NCBI GenBank assembly: GCA_017994815.1
Contig: JAGOJY010000002.1
Coordinates: 1 to 64,000, forward strand
Length of the DNA stretch: 64,000 nucleotides
Reading direction: 5' to 3'
From: Acidobacteriota bacterium
GTDB taxonomy: Bacteria > Acidobacteriota > Polarisedimenticolia > J045
A program made the translations under genes and the position numbers. Positions 42,919-53,540 of the stretch are shown piece after piece (the stretch's first letter is position 1; each line of letters starts with the position of its first letter). Below the pieces are notes generated by a model that was given only the letters and a program-made list of their open reading frames with translations, had not been told where the DNA came from and made no database searches.

Positions 42919-43072
42919 CTCGGCGCCTTGCCGTCCGCGCGCTCTCCGTTTGCCTCGATCGGAAGGCCGCGGGCGCTCCAGCTACGCGTGCGGGTCGATC
43001 GGACCGGGGAGGTCTACCCGAGGGTCGGTCACACGAATCGGTCACCAGCAGTTCTCCTGGAGGAGGAGGTCC

Positions 43073-46000
43073 ATGCACGATCGGTTGTCAGCCCCGCGGT
43101 GGGTCATCGCGATCCTCTGCGCAGCGGTCGTCTCGGTCTCCCTTCTGCCTGCCGCAGAAACGCCGCCGAGTGTCAGCACGCGACCGGGCACCAACCTGGT
43201 TGCGGCGACGCCGAGCGACGGAGCCGGCGCAGTGGGGACGCCCATCCAGCACGTCACGTACAAGCGGAACGTGGCGTGGTGGCCTTTCACCACCGGGCCA
43301 CACTACGGCGACATCCCGCGTGACTACGGCCTGCAGGACGATGTGATCGTCACGCCGGTCGGGAGCTTCCGCACGGGTGAAGCGCTCGCGATCCCGCAGG
43401 AACTGACCGGCACGCTGGCCGGCCTGGCCGAGGGACGCAAGCAGTACTTCCTCGTGCAGTTGCGCGAGTCGGACCTGAATTCGCCGGATTGGCCGCAGGT
43501 GCTCGCGTCGTACGGCGCCGAGGTGATGGAGCAGAACCCCGTGAACTCGCTGGTTCTGCGCCTCGACCAGGCGGCGTACTCCGCGCTGTCCGCGTCGCCC
43601 ATGGTGCGGTTCATCGAGCCGTACCACCCGGCGTACCGCATCATGCCCAGCATCGGGCGCATGCCGCAGGCGACGCCCGAGCAGGCGGTTTCGCCGATCT
43701 TCAACCTCCGCGTCACGCTGTTCCCCGGCGAGCCGCTGGAGCCGGTCGTCGAAGCGCTGGCGAAGATGGGCGCGTCCGTGACGCGCACCATGCCCGCGGC
43801 GGTCGACGGCGCCCGCGCGAAGATCGAGCTGACCGCCGCCGCGCCGCTGATCCCGATGATCGCGCACCTCGAACCGGTGGTCGCGATCAACGAGACCAGC
43901 GTCACCAACCTCTACGTGTACGGCAGCATCTACTTCCAGAGCGAGACCGGCAGCCCGGACTTCGTCTACTGGAAGGCACAGCTCGACGGTGACGGCCAGA
44001 TCATCAGCGTCACCGACACCGGCCTGTCGGTGAACTCCTCCGACCACGCCGACACCGCCGCGAACTCCGGCTGGACCAGCGCGGGGAACGGCACCACGTG
44101 CGCGACGACGGTCGCCAACCACCGCAAGCTCGTCTGCTACACGACGGGCCAGCGCTACGGCAGCACCGGCGACTACAACGCGTGCGACTCGATCACCGAG
44201 GGTCGCTTCGCCCACGGCCAGGTCGTCACCTCCGCCGCTTTGGGCAACGCCACCCGCGGCCGGATCCCGGCCCCGCTGCAGCCGAGCCCGACCGACTGCG
44301 TCGCGCCCGGCTGCGAGGACCCGAACAAGACGTGGGTCCGCGACTTCGGGCCGGGCAAGTACATCGACACCGACAAGAACAACGTGTTCAGCGAGTTCCG
44401 CGACGAGGCGGTCGACGGGATCGCCAAGGGCGCGCGCGTCGTCTTCGTCGACATCGACTCCTCGTGCCCGGACGGCCAGGGGTTCAACGTCCCGGCGCTG
44501 ACCGGCCTGATCAACGGGCTGTGGGCCGACTTCAAGGCCAACATCCACAACTTCTCGTTCGGATCCGACGCGGGCGCGGGCGGTCCGAGCTACACCCTCG
44601 GCGGCGACGACATCGACACCGCGATCAACGCCAACCCGATCAACGTCGTGGCGATCGCGGCCGGCAACGCCGGCCCCGCGATGGATTCGAACAACAACCC
44701 GTACTACGGCTCGACCCTCGGCTTCGGCAACATCGGCAACGAGGCGTCGTGCAAGAACTGCATCGCCGTCGGCGCCTCGGACGGCACGGGCGGCACGGTC
44801 CTCGACTTCACGTCCGAGGGGCCGGCCTTCCGCAACGCGACGACGCCGGCGCTCGCGCGCATCTCGCCGGTGATCTTCGCCCAAGGGTACGAGCGGGCCT
44901 GCTTCCAGGTCGGCACGGCCAACCAGACCGGCGCCGCCGACTGCCTGCTGTCGGAGCTGTACCAGGGCACGTCGTTCGCGTCGCCGAACATCGCCGGCGC
45001 GGCGGCGGTCATCCGCGAGTACCTCGCCGAGGGGTTCTACCCCGACGGCACCCGCACCAACCCGAACAACAACAGCGACAAGGTGCCGACCATCTCGGCG
45101 CGCGCGGTGAAGGCGATCATGATCGCCGGCACCAAGCCGATGGTGGGCGGCAAGGTCGGCCTCCCCGAGGACCGCTTCAACAACGTCTGGGGCTACGGCC
45201 AGCTGTTCCTCACCCGCGCCCTCCCGCTGGCCGACGCGCCGACGACGGTGCCGGGCCTGATCATCCACGACCTGCCGGGCAACATCGACGGCGTGGCCGG
45301 TGATGACGGCGTCAGCGACCTGTCGATGAACGGCACGATTTCCAGCGGCGTCGACCAGGTTTCCGACTTCCAGGTTCTCGACTGGAAGGACGATCTGGCC
45401 GTCGCGCTGGCCTGGAGCGACAACGTCAACGCGACCGGCGTGCTGGCCTGGGACCTCGACCTCGAGGTGCGCTACTGCGGGGCCGACGGCACCTGCGGCA
45501 ACGCCGACGACGAGGTTTACCAGGGCAACGCGTTCAGCGAGGATCCCGACCGCGACGCCACCGGCAGCTTCGACCTCGACGCCGACGGCACGAGGGACGG
45601 CTACTTCTACAACATCCCGAACAGCAAGATCACGGCCGGCGGCGGCGCGATCGCCAACTGGCGCGACCGCGGCAACAACACCGAGGCCGTGTTCGTGCCG
45701 ACGTTCGCCAACGCCCCGGACCTCGCGGCGGACGGGACCAAGGACCTCCCGGCCCTCAGCTCCAACGCCGCCGGCGCGAACCCGCGCACGGGCCTGTGGC
45801 GCGTGACCGTGCACGCCCAGGCGGGCGTGAGCGCGCTGCCGTTCGCCGTGGCGATCGCGGGTCCGGTCGCGGCCGGCTCCTCGGTCCGCTTCGACACCAA
45901 CCCCGTGACGTGCAACGGCGACGTCGGCGTGATCGTCAGCGAAAAGGACGACGAGGCCGACACGAGCTGCCGGAACACGTCCAACTGCCCGACGTCGGTG

Positions 46001-49000
46001 ATCTCCGGCCGGACCACGATCCAGGTCGTCAACGCGGCCGGGACGGTGGTCGATACCGAAAGCGGCCTCGCCTTCACCAAGCTGCCCAACACCCTGAACT
46101 TCGAGACGACCGGCCGTCTGCCGCTGACGACGGAGATGCCCTCCCCGGTCAACAGCGACGGCATCCTGTCGGTCGAGCACGGGCACAAGCTGCGCGTGAC
46201 CTACGCCGACACCGAGGCCCGGCAGGCCAACGCCGAGGTCGACTGCCGCCCGGCGCTGGACGTCTGGCAGCTGACGCAGGTCGGCCGCGACACGTTCTTC
46301 TCGCTGGTCGGCGGCTGCGACGACGACCGCTACCTGGACGTCGGCGAGAGCTTCTCGATCACGTTCCAGTACTTCAATACCGACCCGGTGGTGCTGAAGG
46401 ACACCGAGGTCTCGCTCAAGATCGTCCAACCGGACGGTGACAACGACACCGACCCCTGCCGGACGAACAACACCCCGTACCCGTACATCACGCTCGAGAA
46501 CCCGACCAAGAGCATCGGCGATCTCGACTCGGTGACCCTGCAGCAGACGACGTTCGTGTTCAAGGTCAACGCCGAGCCGCCGACCAAGCGCGACCGCATC
46601 GAGTTCGTGCTCGGCATCAAGTCGCGCAAGGCGGGCCAGGGGATCGAAGACTGCTTCGCGGCCAACTCGACCAGCGCTGGGGCGGCGGGTTACGTCGACG
46701 CCTTCCAGCTGCTCGCGCAGGCCGACGACCAGATCAACTACTTCATCACCGACTGCCCGACCGGCTGCACCCTGAACTTCGACCGCAACGCGAACGAGAA
46801 GTTCGAAGACCGCATCCCGGACGACCCGGAAGCCGATTTCAACGTCTACCTCCGCGGCAAGGACGAGACGCTCGTCAACTACGGCGACATGACGTCGATC
46901 GTCGGCCGGACCGAGACGCCGGGCTGCACCGATTGCGGCAACCCGGGCTTCAACGGCCCGTGGAACTTCGACGCCGACAACGAGGGCTTCCGCAGCGGTC
47001 GCTACTCCGGCTCCGAGACCGCCCCCGGCAAGCCGATCCCGACCAACTGGGGCGAGGACTCGAACTGGGACGGCGTGCTGCAGAGCCACGAAGACCAGAA
47101 CATCAACAGCACGCTGGACCAGAACTGGAACACCAAGGGCGGGTGCGGGTTCATGACCGGCACCTCGGCCACGGTCGGCGGCATCTGGCACACCGGCACG
47201 ATCGGCACCTACAACGACAACAACGGCGCCAACTGCCGCGCTACCGAGACCAACTGCCAGCCGTACGACATCTCCGACGGCACGACCGGCACCTACTACT
47301 GGATCGAGCTGCTGCGCACGCCGGTGATCCACCCGGTGCGCTCCGGCACCGCGTCGGACGGTTACGACTGGAAGACGCAGGTGCTCGACTGGTCGTGGAA
47401 CATGCAGTTCGACGGCGCGGACTCCAACTATTCCTGGTACTGGGAGTTCGACCTCGACACCGCCCAGGCCTACCCCAGCGAGCTCGGTGACGGCTGGATC
47501 CAGTGGCGGTGGGACAACAACTTCGGGCTGATCAGCGGCGGCCAGCTGAACATCCTCGGCGGTGGCCACGCCTTCGCCCCGACCAACACCGACAACGAGG
47601 CGACCGGCACCGGCTCCGGCAAGTTCGGCGACGGCAAGAACGGCACCTTGGGCGGCAACCGCAGCGGCGTGCGCGGCTGCTTCTTCAACGACCTGAACCT
47701 GATCGGCGACCCGCCGACCAACGCGTGGTTCACGGTGAAGAACCCGTCCGGGCCGGACGACGACTGCGACAACGAGTGGACGCTCGGCGCCGACGGCTGC
47801 CCCGGCACCTGCTGGGTCGACGACGACGCCAACGGCGTGGTGGACGATCGCAAGGAGATCTGCCCGTGCAAGAAGTGCGAGGCGGGCAGCCCGCGCGCGA
47901 ACCAGGTCTGCTACGACGACGAGTTCTGCAACACCACGACGACAACCACGTGGGAGTGCGTGTCGGCGACCAACGCCAGCGGGAGACCGACGGCGTTCGG
48001 CGACGACTCGTGCGGTGACGGCACGGTGGACGAGAACGTCGCGGCCACCTTCGGCACCAACACCTCGCTGCGCCAGATCCGCAACTTCGAACTGATCCGC
48101 ATCGGCAACAGCTCGCAGGTCGGCCTCGGCGGCAACACGCTGGAGGACCTGTGGGGTCCCACGGGCACGGCCTGGGCCGGGGAGATCGGCTGGGGCGTGT
48201 TCGAAGGGCTGTCCGACCCGGCGATCCGGGGCTACGGCATGGGCATCGACGACATGGTCGTCGAGTGGCAGGAGAGCCACCCGGTCGCCCAGGTCGGCAA
48301 CAAGTGCAACGTCTCGAACCCGGCCTTCAACGGCCAGTGCGCTTCGATCAACCTCGGCAGCCAGTACACCACGAACGGCGACGGCGAGATCCCGGTGACG
48401 GTGCTCGACCCGTACATCGGCGCCGGCGACAACCTCGTGGACTGCGACGGCGACGGCCAGCTCGACAACATCCTCGTCGAGGCCTACGCCACCTCGGAGC
48501 GCGTCCCGGAGACCTTCTGCCTCGAGCGGACCAGCGCCGGCGGCTCGGAGTTCACCGGGATCGTCCGGACCACCACCCGCATCAACCGCGCGGGTGACCA
48601 CATGGTGTTCGTCTCGCAGATCTCCGCGGCCGAGACCCCGGCCGTCGTCGTGCGCTACTTCGACAAGTACGACGGCGTGCACAACACCAGCGTCGGCCCC
48701 GACGGCCAGCCCGGCGACGCGGGCTTCGACGACGACGGCGACGGCACCGTGGACAACGCGAGCGAACTGTGCTCGTCGAGCACCAACGGCGCCGCCGGCC
48801 GCACCCCGCACCCGCCGTACCAGAAGGCCCGTTGGTCCGACGACAGCTGCGGGTGCATCAACAACCCCGTGGCCGCGCAGGCCGCGATCGTCTTCGACCT
48901 CGCCGACGTGGTGATCACGAAGGTCACGGTCTGGGACGGCAACACCGGCAACTGCGCCGGCAAGGGCGGCAACGGCGACTGCGACGGCTTCGCCGATCCC

Positions 49001-51400
49001 AACGAAACCGTCGTCGTCGACGTCATCGTCCGCAACTTCGCCAACTTCCCGCTCGACAACGTCGTCCTGACCCTGGCCTCCAGCGACCCGAAGGTGGAGT
49101 GCATGGTGGACGACGAGATCCGCATCCCGGTCCGGCTCGCCGAGCACAACCCGGCGACCGGCTCGGACCAGTACGACACCTCGACCGGCGCCGACCACTT
49201 CAAGTTCAAGGCCGGGCCGATGCCGGCGAGCGGTCCCGACCACCGCAACACCACCACGGACGACATCGCCAGCAAGTTCAACGTCTCGCTGCAGGGGCTG
49301 GCGAAGGCGCTGGCGGGCGCGACGGACGCCAACGGCAACCTCCTCGTGCAGGACGTACCGATCTTCGGCACCGCCGTCCCGCAGAGCTTCGAAATCGTCC
49401 ACTACCTGAACAGCGGCCTCACCGGGTCCACCAGCTTCACGGAGGACTTCGAGAGCTACCGCTACGACAGGGACTACGACGGAACCGGCACGAAGTTCGT
49501 CTGCAACGTGAACACCAAGTGCGTGCTCGACTTCTACAAGCCGTTCACCACCGGCAGCGACGCCGAGGAACTGCTCGGCACGCACTGCCAGACCAACAAC
49601 CCGAACAACCCCTACGGCAACAACACCGCGCCCGAGGACTACTGCGAAATCGGCGAGGGGTACGACAACAACGAGCAGCACTGGCACCTGCACGCGAACG
49701 TCACGACCCAGAACCAGGGTGTCTGCGAGAACAAGGCCTGCCCGGGCGGGGCGCGCTCGGCGACGGTGGCGGGACAGAAATCGCTGTCCAACGCCAACAT
49801 CGTCCAGTCCGGCTCCTCGCTCGTGCAGGACGGCCTGACCCTCGACATGAACCGCATGAACTGGGTCGAGATGCACCGCGACCTCGACAACGACCGCGTG
49901 TTCTACGAGGCCAACGAGAACTTCCAGCTCGGCGACGCCCCGGAGTTCACCTACTGGACGCAGTTGTCGATCACCGACTGGCGGCTGTTCGGCGAGGCGC
50001 CGGAGTCGCGCATGGCGTGGGACGCCGCGCAGGTGGCGATCTGCGTCGATGCCAACAACGACGGCCGGTGCAACACGACCGACTACATGTGCAACCGGAC
50101 CATGGATGCCAACTGCACGAACACCAGCAGCGGCCCGAACTTCTACCCCCGCGGCAACGAGAAGTGGGAACCGCTGCACGCGTACTTCAGCCCGGAGCAG
50201 TCGTTCCGGCTGAACAACTGGATCAACTGCATGTACGACCCGAGCGACGACGGAAACAACGAGAACATGTTCTTCGAGAACTCCGTCCGCACCGGGCCGT
50301 CGAGCACCTGCGCCCCGGAACCGGTCGACACGTGCGTCGGCCGCACCAAGGAAGAGTTCACGGCGGACCTGCCGAACATCCTCGGCTTCCCCTGCTGGCC
50401 GGAGACCGGCGAGGAAGGCAAGGAAGGCAAGACAGGCAACGGGCCGGGCAAGTGGATCCAGAAGAAGTTCGACCTCCGGCCGTGGCGCGGGCAGCGCGTG
50501 CTGTTCCGCTTCCACCACTCGCCGGGCGGCATCCCGGGTTACGAGTACGCCGAAGCCCTGAGCACGATCGGCGTGATCAACCGGGACGACGGCTGGTTCA
50601 TCGATGACATCAACATCACCGGCCTGGCGACCGGCGGCAGCCTCGCGATCGACAGCACCGGCGCCGGCTCGCCGCAGCTCTGCCCGACCAGCAACTGCAC
50701 GACCATGGATCCTTCGGCCGCGGCCATTCCGTACCCGCGAAACGACAGGAACCTGCAGCCGAAACCGGCCGTGGCGTGCACCGACGTCAACACCACCGAG
50801 TGCGACTTCGACAAGGACGGCACGGTCGACACCGGCACGAATACCGGTGACAGCGACGCGGCGGGGCGGCCGTTCATCCTCGACGCGCAGTACACCAGCG
50901 CCGACCAGTGCCTGGAAGGCGCGATCGAGTACCGCTTCCGCGACGGGGCGACGGTCCTGCAGGACTGGTCGACGAACCGCGAGCACCTGGTCGACCCGGC
51001 CGTGACCACGACGTACACGGTCGACGCGCGCTGCTCGTCGGCACCGGCCTGCGCCGGTTCCGTGACGCTGACGATCAACGTCCCGGGCGGCATCCCGCAG
51101 TGCCAGATCGTCGTCGACTCGGTCCGCCTCGCCAGCAACAAGTCGACCATCAGCTGGCAGGGCAGCGCCGGGAGCAACGGCTTCGACACGGCGAAGGGCA
51201 CGCTCAGCCTGATGCTCGCGGCCCACAACTACAACGACGCGGCCTGCCTGCCCGGCGAGAACAACAGCATGGACTCGCAGGCCACCGACGCGGCCACCCC
51301 CGCGACCGGCAACGGCTTCTACTACCTGAGCCGCTGCGACGGCGGGACGTGGGGCGATCCGCAGGTGCCCTCGCGCAGCCTGCCGAACGCCTGCCCGTGA
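43073..51400 (+). CDS. Giant secreted S8 (subtilase) protein, 2775 residues
   Basis: The signal peptide is WVIAILCAAVVSVSLLPAAE, followed by an inhibitor-like propeptide of about 270 residues. The S8 catalytic domain (about 300-690) has Asp315 (SVTDTGLSV), His381 (AHGQVVTSA), oxyanion Asn532 (AAGNAG) and Ser634 (GTSFASPNIAGAA), a complete subtilisin set. The remaining 2000 residues are Asn/Asp/Gly/Cys-rich, with acidic calcium-binding-like loops (DDDGDGTVDN), DGNGDCDGFADPNE-type segments, and Ig-like repeats near the end. The function is extracellular proteolysis or a large surface adhesin-protease. The ATG has an exceptional Shine-Dalgarno. A strong terminator closes the single-gene transcript. 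Confidence 0.9.
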   Translation: MHDRLSAPRWVIAILCAAVVSVSLLPAAETPPSVSTRPGTNLVAATPSDGAGAVGTPIQHVTYKRNVAWWPFTTGPHYGDIPRDYGLQDDVIVTPVGSFRTGEALAIPQELTGTLAGLAEGRKQYFLVQLRESDLNSPDWPQVLASYGAEVMEQNPVNSLVLRLDQAAYSALSASPMVRFIEPYHPAYRIMPSIGRMPQATPEQAVSPIFNLRVTLFPGEPLEPVVEALAKMGASVTRTMPAAVDGARAKIELTAAAPLIPMIAHLEPVVAINETSVTNLYVYGSIYFQSETGSPDFVYWKAQLDGDGQIISVTDTGLSVNSSDHADTAANSGWTSAGNGTTCATTVANHRKLVCYTTGQRYGSTGDYNACDSITEGRFAHGQVVTSAALGNATRGRIPAPLQPSPTDCVAPGCEDPNKTWVRDFGPGKYIDTDKNNVFSEFRDEAVDGIAKGARVVFVDIDSSCPDGQGFNVPALTGLINGLWADFKANIHNFSFGSDAGAGGPSYTLGGDDIDTAINANPINVVAIAAGNAGPAMDSNNNPYYGSTLGFGNIGNEASCKNCIAVGASDGTGGTVLDFTSEGPAFRNATTPALARISPVIFAQGYERACFQVGTANQTGAADCLLSELYQGTSFASPNIAGAAAVIREYLAEGFYPDGTRTNPNNNSDKVPTISARAVKAIMIAGTKPMVGGKVGLPEDRFNNVWGYGQLFLTRALPLADAPTTVPGLIIHDLPGNIDGVAGDDGVSDLSMNGTISSGVDQVSDFQVLDWKDDLAVALAWSDNVNATGVLAWDLDLEVRYCGADGTCGNADDEVYQGNAFSEDPDRDATGSFDLDADGTRDGYFYNIPNSKITAGGGAIANWRDRGNNTEAVFVPTFANAPDLAADGTKDLPALSSNAAGANPRTGLWRVTVHAQAGVSALPFAVAIAGPVAAGSSVRFDTNPVTCNGDVGVIVSEKDDEADTSCRNTSNCPTSVISGRTTIQVVNAAGTVVDTESGLAFTKLPNTLNFETTGRLPLTTEMPSPVNSDGILSVEHGHKLRVTYADTEARQANAEVDCRPALDVWQLTQVGRDTFFSLVGGCDDDRYLDVGESFSITFQYFNTDPVVLKDTEVSLKIVQPDGDNDTDPCRTNNTPYPYITLENPTKSIGDLDSVTLQQTTFVFKVNAEPPTKRDRIEFVLGIKSRKAGQGIEDCFAANSTSAGAAGYVDAFQLLAQADDQINYFITDCPTGCTLNFDRNANEKFEDRIPDDPEADFNVYLRGKDETLVNYGDMTSIVGRTETPGCTDCGNPGFNGPWNFDADNEGFRSGRYSGSETAPGKPIPTNWGEDSNWDGVLQSHEDQNINSTLDQNWNTKGGCGFMTGTSATVGGIWHTGTIGTYNDNNGANCRATETNCQPYDISDGTTGTYYWIELLRTPVIHPVRSGTASDGYDWKTQVLDWSWNMQFDGADSNYSWYWEFDLDTAQAYPSELGDGWIQWRWDNNFGLISGGQLNILGGGHAFAPTNTDNEATGTGSGKFGDGKNGTLGGNRSGVRGCFFNDLNLIGDPPTNAWFTVKNPSGPDDDCDNEWTLGADGCPGTCWVDDDANGVVDDRKEICPCKKCEAGSPRANQVCYDDEFCNTTTTTTWECVSATNASGRPTAFGDDSCGDGTVDENVAATFGTNTSLRQIRNFELIRIGNSSQVGLGGNTLEDLWGPTGTAWAGEIGWGVFEGLSDPAIRGYGMGIDDMVVEWQESHPVAQVGNKCNVSNPAFNGQCASINLGSQYTTNGDGEIPVTVLDPYIGAGDNLVDCDGDGQLDNILVEAYATSERVPETFCLERTSAGGSEFTGIVRTTTRINRAGDHMVFVSQISAAETPAVVVRYFDKYDGVHNTSVGPDGQPGDAGFDDDGDGTVDNASELCSSSTNGAAGRTPHPPYQKARWSDDSCGCINNPVAAQAAIVFDLADVVITKVTVWDGNTGNCAGKGGNGDCDGFADPNETVVVDVIVRNFANFPLDNVVLTLASSDPKVECMVDDEIRIPVRLAEHNPATGSDQYDTSTGADHFKFKAGPMPASGPDHRNTTTDDIASKFNVSLQGLAKALAGATDANGNLLVQDVPIFGTAVPQSFEIVHYLNSGLTGSTSFTEDFESYRYDRDYDGTGTKFVCNVNTKCVLDFYKPFTTGSDAEELLGTHCQTNNPNNPYGNNTAPEDYCEIGEGYDNNEQHWHLHANVTTQNQGVCENKACPGGARSATVAGQKSLSNANIVQSGSSLVQDGLTLDMNRMNWVEMHRDLDNDRVFYEANENFQLGDAPEFTYWTQLSITDWRLFGEAPESRMAWDAAQVAICVDANNDGRCNTTDYMCNRTMDANCTNTSSGPNFYPRGNEKWEPLHAYFSPEQSFRLNNWINCMYDPSDDGNNENMFFENSVRTGPSSTCAPEPVDTCVGRTKEEFTADLPNILGFPCWPETGEEGKEGKTGNGPGKWIQKKFDLRPWRGQRVLFRFHHSPGGIPGYEYAEALSTIGVINRDDGWFIDDINITGLATGGSLAIDSTGAGSPQLCPTSNCTTMDPSAAAIPYPRNDRNLQPKPAVACTDVNTTECDFDKDGTVDTGTNTGDSDAAGRPFILDAQYTSADQCLEGAIEYRFRDGATVLQDWSTNREHLVDPAVTTTYTVDARCSSAPACAGSVTLTINVPGGIPQCQIVVDSVRLASNKSTISWQGSAGSNGFDTAKGTLSLMLAAHNYNDAACLPGENNSMDSQATDAATPATGNGFYYLSRCDGGTWGDPQVPSRSLPNACP

Positions 51401-51434
51401 TCGGTTGACGTGACGGATCCGGACTGATCCGGAG

Positions 51435-51465
51435 AAGGGCCGGCCCTCGGGCCGGCCCTTTTTTT
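51435..51465 (+). terminator. Rho-independent terminator after subtilase gene
   Basis: Perfect 12-bp stem AAGGGCCGGCCC / GGGCCGGCCCTT with a 2-nt loop, running into seven T residues (51459-51465). It starts 35 nt after the subtilase stop. This is the clearest intrinsic terminator in the window. Confidence 0.9.
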
Positions 51466-51536
51466 CACCCCCGTGCGGGCGCGCCGCGCCGCGACTAACA
51501 TCCTCCTCCGCCCGCACCCACGACCGGAGGACCGGC

Positions 51537-53015
51537 ATGAAACCCCGCGCGTTCGCGTTCGCCGTCCTGCTCCTGGGCCTGTTGCTCGCCTGCGCCACCA
51601 ACCCGGCGACCGGGCGCCGGCAGTTGATGCTCGTCGGCCAGGCCGACGAGGTCCGGATGGGCCGCGAGGCCGACCCGGAGGTCCGCGCCGAGTTCGGCGT
51701 GTTCGAGGACCCCCAGCTCGCGGGACTCGTCTCGCGCGTGGGCAAGGACATCGCCTCGCGGACCGAGCAGCCGGACCTTCCCTACTCGTTCACGGTGCTG
51801 GACTCGCCGATCGTGAACGCCTTCGCGCTCCCCGGCGGGCCGGTGTACATCACGCGCGGCCTGCTCGCGCACGCGGACGACGAGTCGGAGATGGCCGGTG
51901 TCCTCGGGCACGAGGTCGGCCACGTCGTGGCGCGGCACGGGGCGGAGCAGATGAGCCGGCAGCAGCTGTTCGGCGCCGGGCTCGGCCTGGTCAGCATCCT
52001 GCGCCCGGACGTGGGCCACTACACCGACCTGCTCGGCGCCGGTGCGCAGCTCCTGCTGCTGAAATACTCGCGCTCGGCCGAGTCGGAGGCGGACCGGCTC
52101 GGCGTGCGCTACCTCGGCCGGACCGGCTACGACCCCCTCGGGATGCCGCGCTTCCTCGCCGTCCTCGACCGGATCAGCGAGCGCAGCGGGCAGGCGCTGC
52201 CGAACTGGATGTCGACCCACCCCGACCCGGGCGGCCGCGTGGAGGCCACGCGCGCGCTGGCCGCCCCGCTGGCCAAGCGCCGCGCCAAGCAGGGCAAGCC
52301 GCTGCGCGTGGCGCGCGACGAGTACCTGGCGGCCGTGGACGGGCTGGTCTTCGGCGACGACCCGCGGCAGGGCTTCCAGCGCGGAAACACGTTCCACCAC
52401 CCCGACATGCGATTCCGCTTCGACGTGCCCGAGGGCTGGAAGATCATCAACACGCGCCAGATGGTCGCCGCCGTGGACAACGCCGAGCAGCCGTCCGCGC
52501 AGCTGGTGCTGCAAGTCGTGCCGCCCAAGGAGGCCCAGGGACTCGGACCGGAGGAGTTCGCGCGCCGCATCGCGCGCGAGCAGCCGAAGCTCTCGTTCCA
52601 GGGCGAGGCGACGACCCTGGGCGGCATCCCGGCCTGGGTCGGGCTGGTCCGCGTCCCGGACCAAAAGGGCGGCGCGAGCACGATGCTCGCCGGCTGGATC
52701 AGCCACCGCGACCAGCTGTTCCAGATGCTCGGCGCGTGGGCCTCGTCCGCCGACCGCGCACCGGCGCAGCTCGAGCGCTCCATCCGCTCGTTCCGCAAGG
52801 AAGACAACGCCGAGATCCTGGCGGTCAAGCCGGTGGTGCTCGACCTGGCCCAACTCCCGGCCGGCACCTCGCTGCAGCAGTTCTGCGCCGGCCGGCGCGA
52901 CCTGGGCGCGAAGTGCGAGGACGTGGCGCTGATCAACTCGCTCCCGCTGAACAAGCCGGCGGAGAGCGCGGTCAAGATCAAGGTCCCGGTGCGCCAGTCG
53001 CCGGTCTACCCGTAG
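51537..53015 (+). CDS. M48-family zinc metalloprotease lipoprotein
   Basis: 492 residues. A lipoprotein leader (FAVLLLGLLLACATNP, lipobox LLAC) is followed by an M48 peptidase domain with HEVGH (His125, His129) and the third-ligand region SRSAESEADRLGVRYL. ALPGGPVYITRGLL is typical of BepA/LoiP-like proteases. The C-terminal 240 residues form a second domain with KAEGW-like FRFDVPEGWKIINT. It resembles periplasmic quality-control proteases that act on outer-membrane proteins. The ATG has a GGAGG site. Confidence 0.9.
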   Translation: MKPRAFAFAVLLLGLLLACATNPATGRRQLMLVGQADEVRMGREADPEVRAEFGVFEDPQLAGLVSRVGKDIASRTEQPDLPYSFTVLDSPIVNAFALPGGPVYITRGLLAHADDESEMAGVLGHEVGHVVARHGAEQMSRQQLFGAGLGLVSILRPDVGHYTDLLGAGAQLLLLKYSRSAESEADRLGVRYLGRTGYDPLGMPRFLAVLDRISERSGQALPNWMSTHPDPGGRVEATRALAAPLAKRRAKQGKPLRVARDEYLAAVDGLVFGDDPRQGFQRGNTFHHPDMRFRFDVPEGWKIINTRQMVAAVDNAEQPSAQLVLQVVPPKEAQGLGPEEFARRIAREQPKLSFQGEATTLGGIPAWVGLVRVPDQKGGASTMLAGWISHRDQLFQMLGAWASSADRAPAQLERSIRSFRKEDNAEILAVKPVVLDLAQLPAGTSLQQFCAGRRDLGAKCEDVALINSLPLNKPAESAVKIKVPVRQSPVYP

Positions 53016-53024
53016 AGACGGATC

Positions 53025-53072
53025 GGGGACTGCCACCGCCGACGCTACCTCCGGTCAGCGGTCGCAGTCCCC
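53025..53072. terminator. Long imperfect hairpin between convergent genes
   Basis: Arms 53025-53043 and 53054-53072 pair at 17 of 19 positions (GGGGACTGC...GCAGTCCCC at the base), with a 10-nt loop. It sits between the convergent M48 protease and ndk genes. No T-tract follows, so a bidirectional terminator is inferred from position and stability. Confidence 0.6.
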
Positions 53073-53111
53073 ACGAAGGGCCCGCGCCGGGCGGCGACGG
53101 CCGGCCCGCCG

Positions 53112-53531
53112 TCAGGTCAGTTCCAGCCCGCTGAACATGTGGGCGATCTCGAACGCCGCCGTCTCCGGCGCGTCCGAGCCGTGGAACCCGTTGCTCTGGA
53201 TGTTCGTGCCGAAGCGGCGGCGCAGCGTCCCCTGCTCCGCCTTGGCCGGGTCGGTCGCGCCGAGCGTGCGGCGCCAGGCCGCGATCGCGTCCTCGCCCTC
53301 GAGCACGAGCACCACGACCGGCCCCTCGCACATGAAGGCGACGAGGTCGGGGAAGAACGCCCGGTGGCGGTGCACGGCGTAGAACGCCTCGGCCTGCTCG
53401 CGCGTGAGCCGGACCCTCTTCAACGCGACCGGGCGCAACCCGGCTTCCTCGGCGGCGCGGATCGCCTCGCCGATCACGCCCTTGCGCACGGCGTCCGGCT
53501 TGACGATGGCGAGCGTTCGTTCGACGGCCAT
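53112..53531 (-). CDS. ndk: Nucleoside diphosphate kinase
   Basis: 139 residues. It transfers the gamma-phosphate between nucleoside triphosphates and diphosphates through a phosphohistidine. Seen: [17 protein letters not shown], the active-site loop [17 protein letters not shown] with the catalytic His, and a normal family length. ATG 53531 has GAGGAG at good spacing; GTG 53534 directly precedes it. It is downstream of sucCD on the same strand with a 9-nt gap, a common association that supplies NTP from the succinyl-CoA synthetase reaction. Confidence 0.95.
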   Translation of the reverse strand: MAVERTLAIVKPDAVRKGVIGEAIRAAEEAGLRPVALKRVRLTREQAEAFYAVHRHRAFFPDLVAFMCEGPVVVLVLEGEDAIAAWRRTLGATDPAKAEQGTLRRRFGTNIQSNGFHGSDAPETAAFEIAHMFSGLELT

Positions 53532-53540
53532 CACGGCTCC

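Larger units (their letters stand above)
42619..43072. other. 454-nt intergenic region between larE and the giant subtilase
   Basis: The longest gene-free stretch of the window. It carries the larE -10 element (42626-42631, minus), the subtilase promoter (42890-42918, plus) and a 5' leader of about 150 nt ending in CTGGAGGAGGAGG before the ATG. The middle, about 42640-42880, shows no ORF with credible features, no tRNA and no conserved riboswitch that I can recognise. Confidence 0.6.

Noticed and set aside
43088..51751. An open frame of about 2900 codons on the minus strand opposite the giant subtilase
   Set aside because: It is composed of Val/Arg/Asp/Ala repeats expected from the complement of high-GC codons, lacks domains, signal peptide and ribosome site, and mirrors a clearly real gene.
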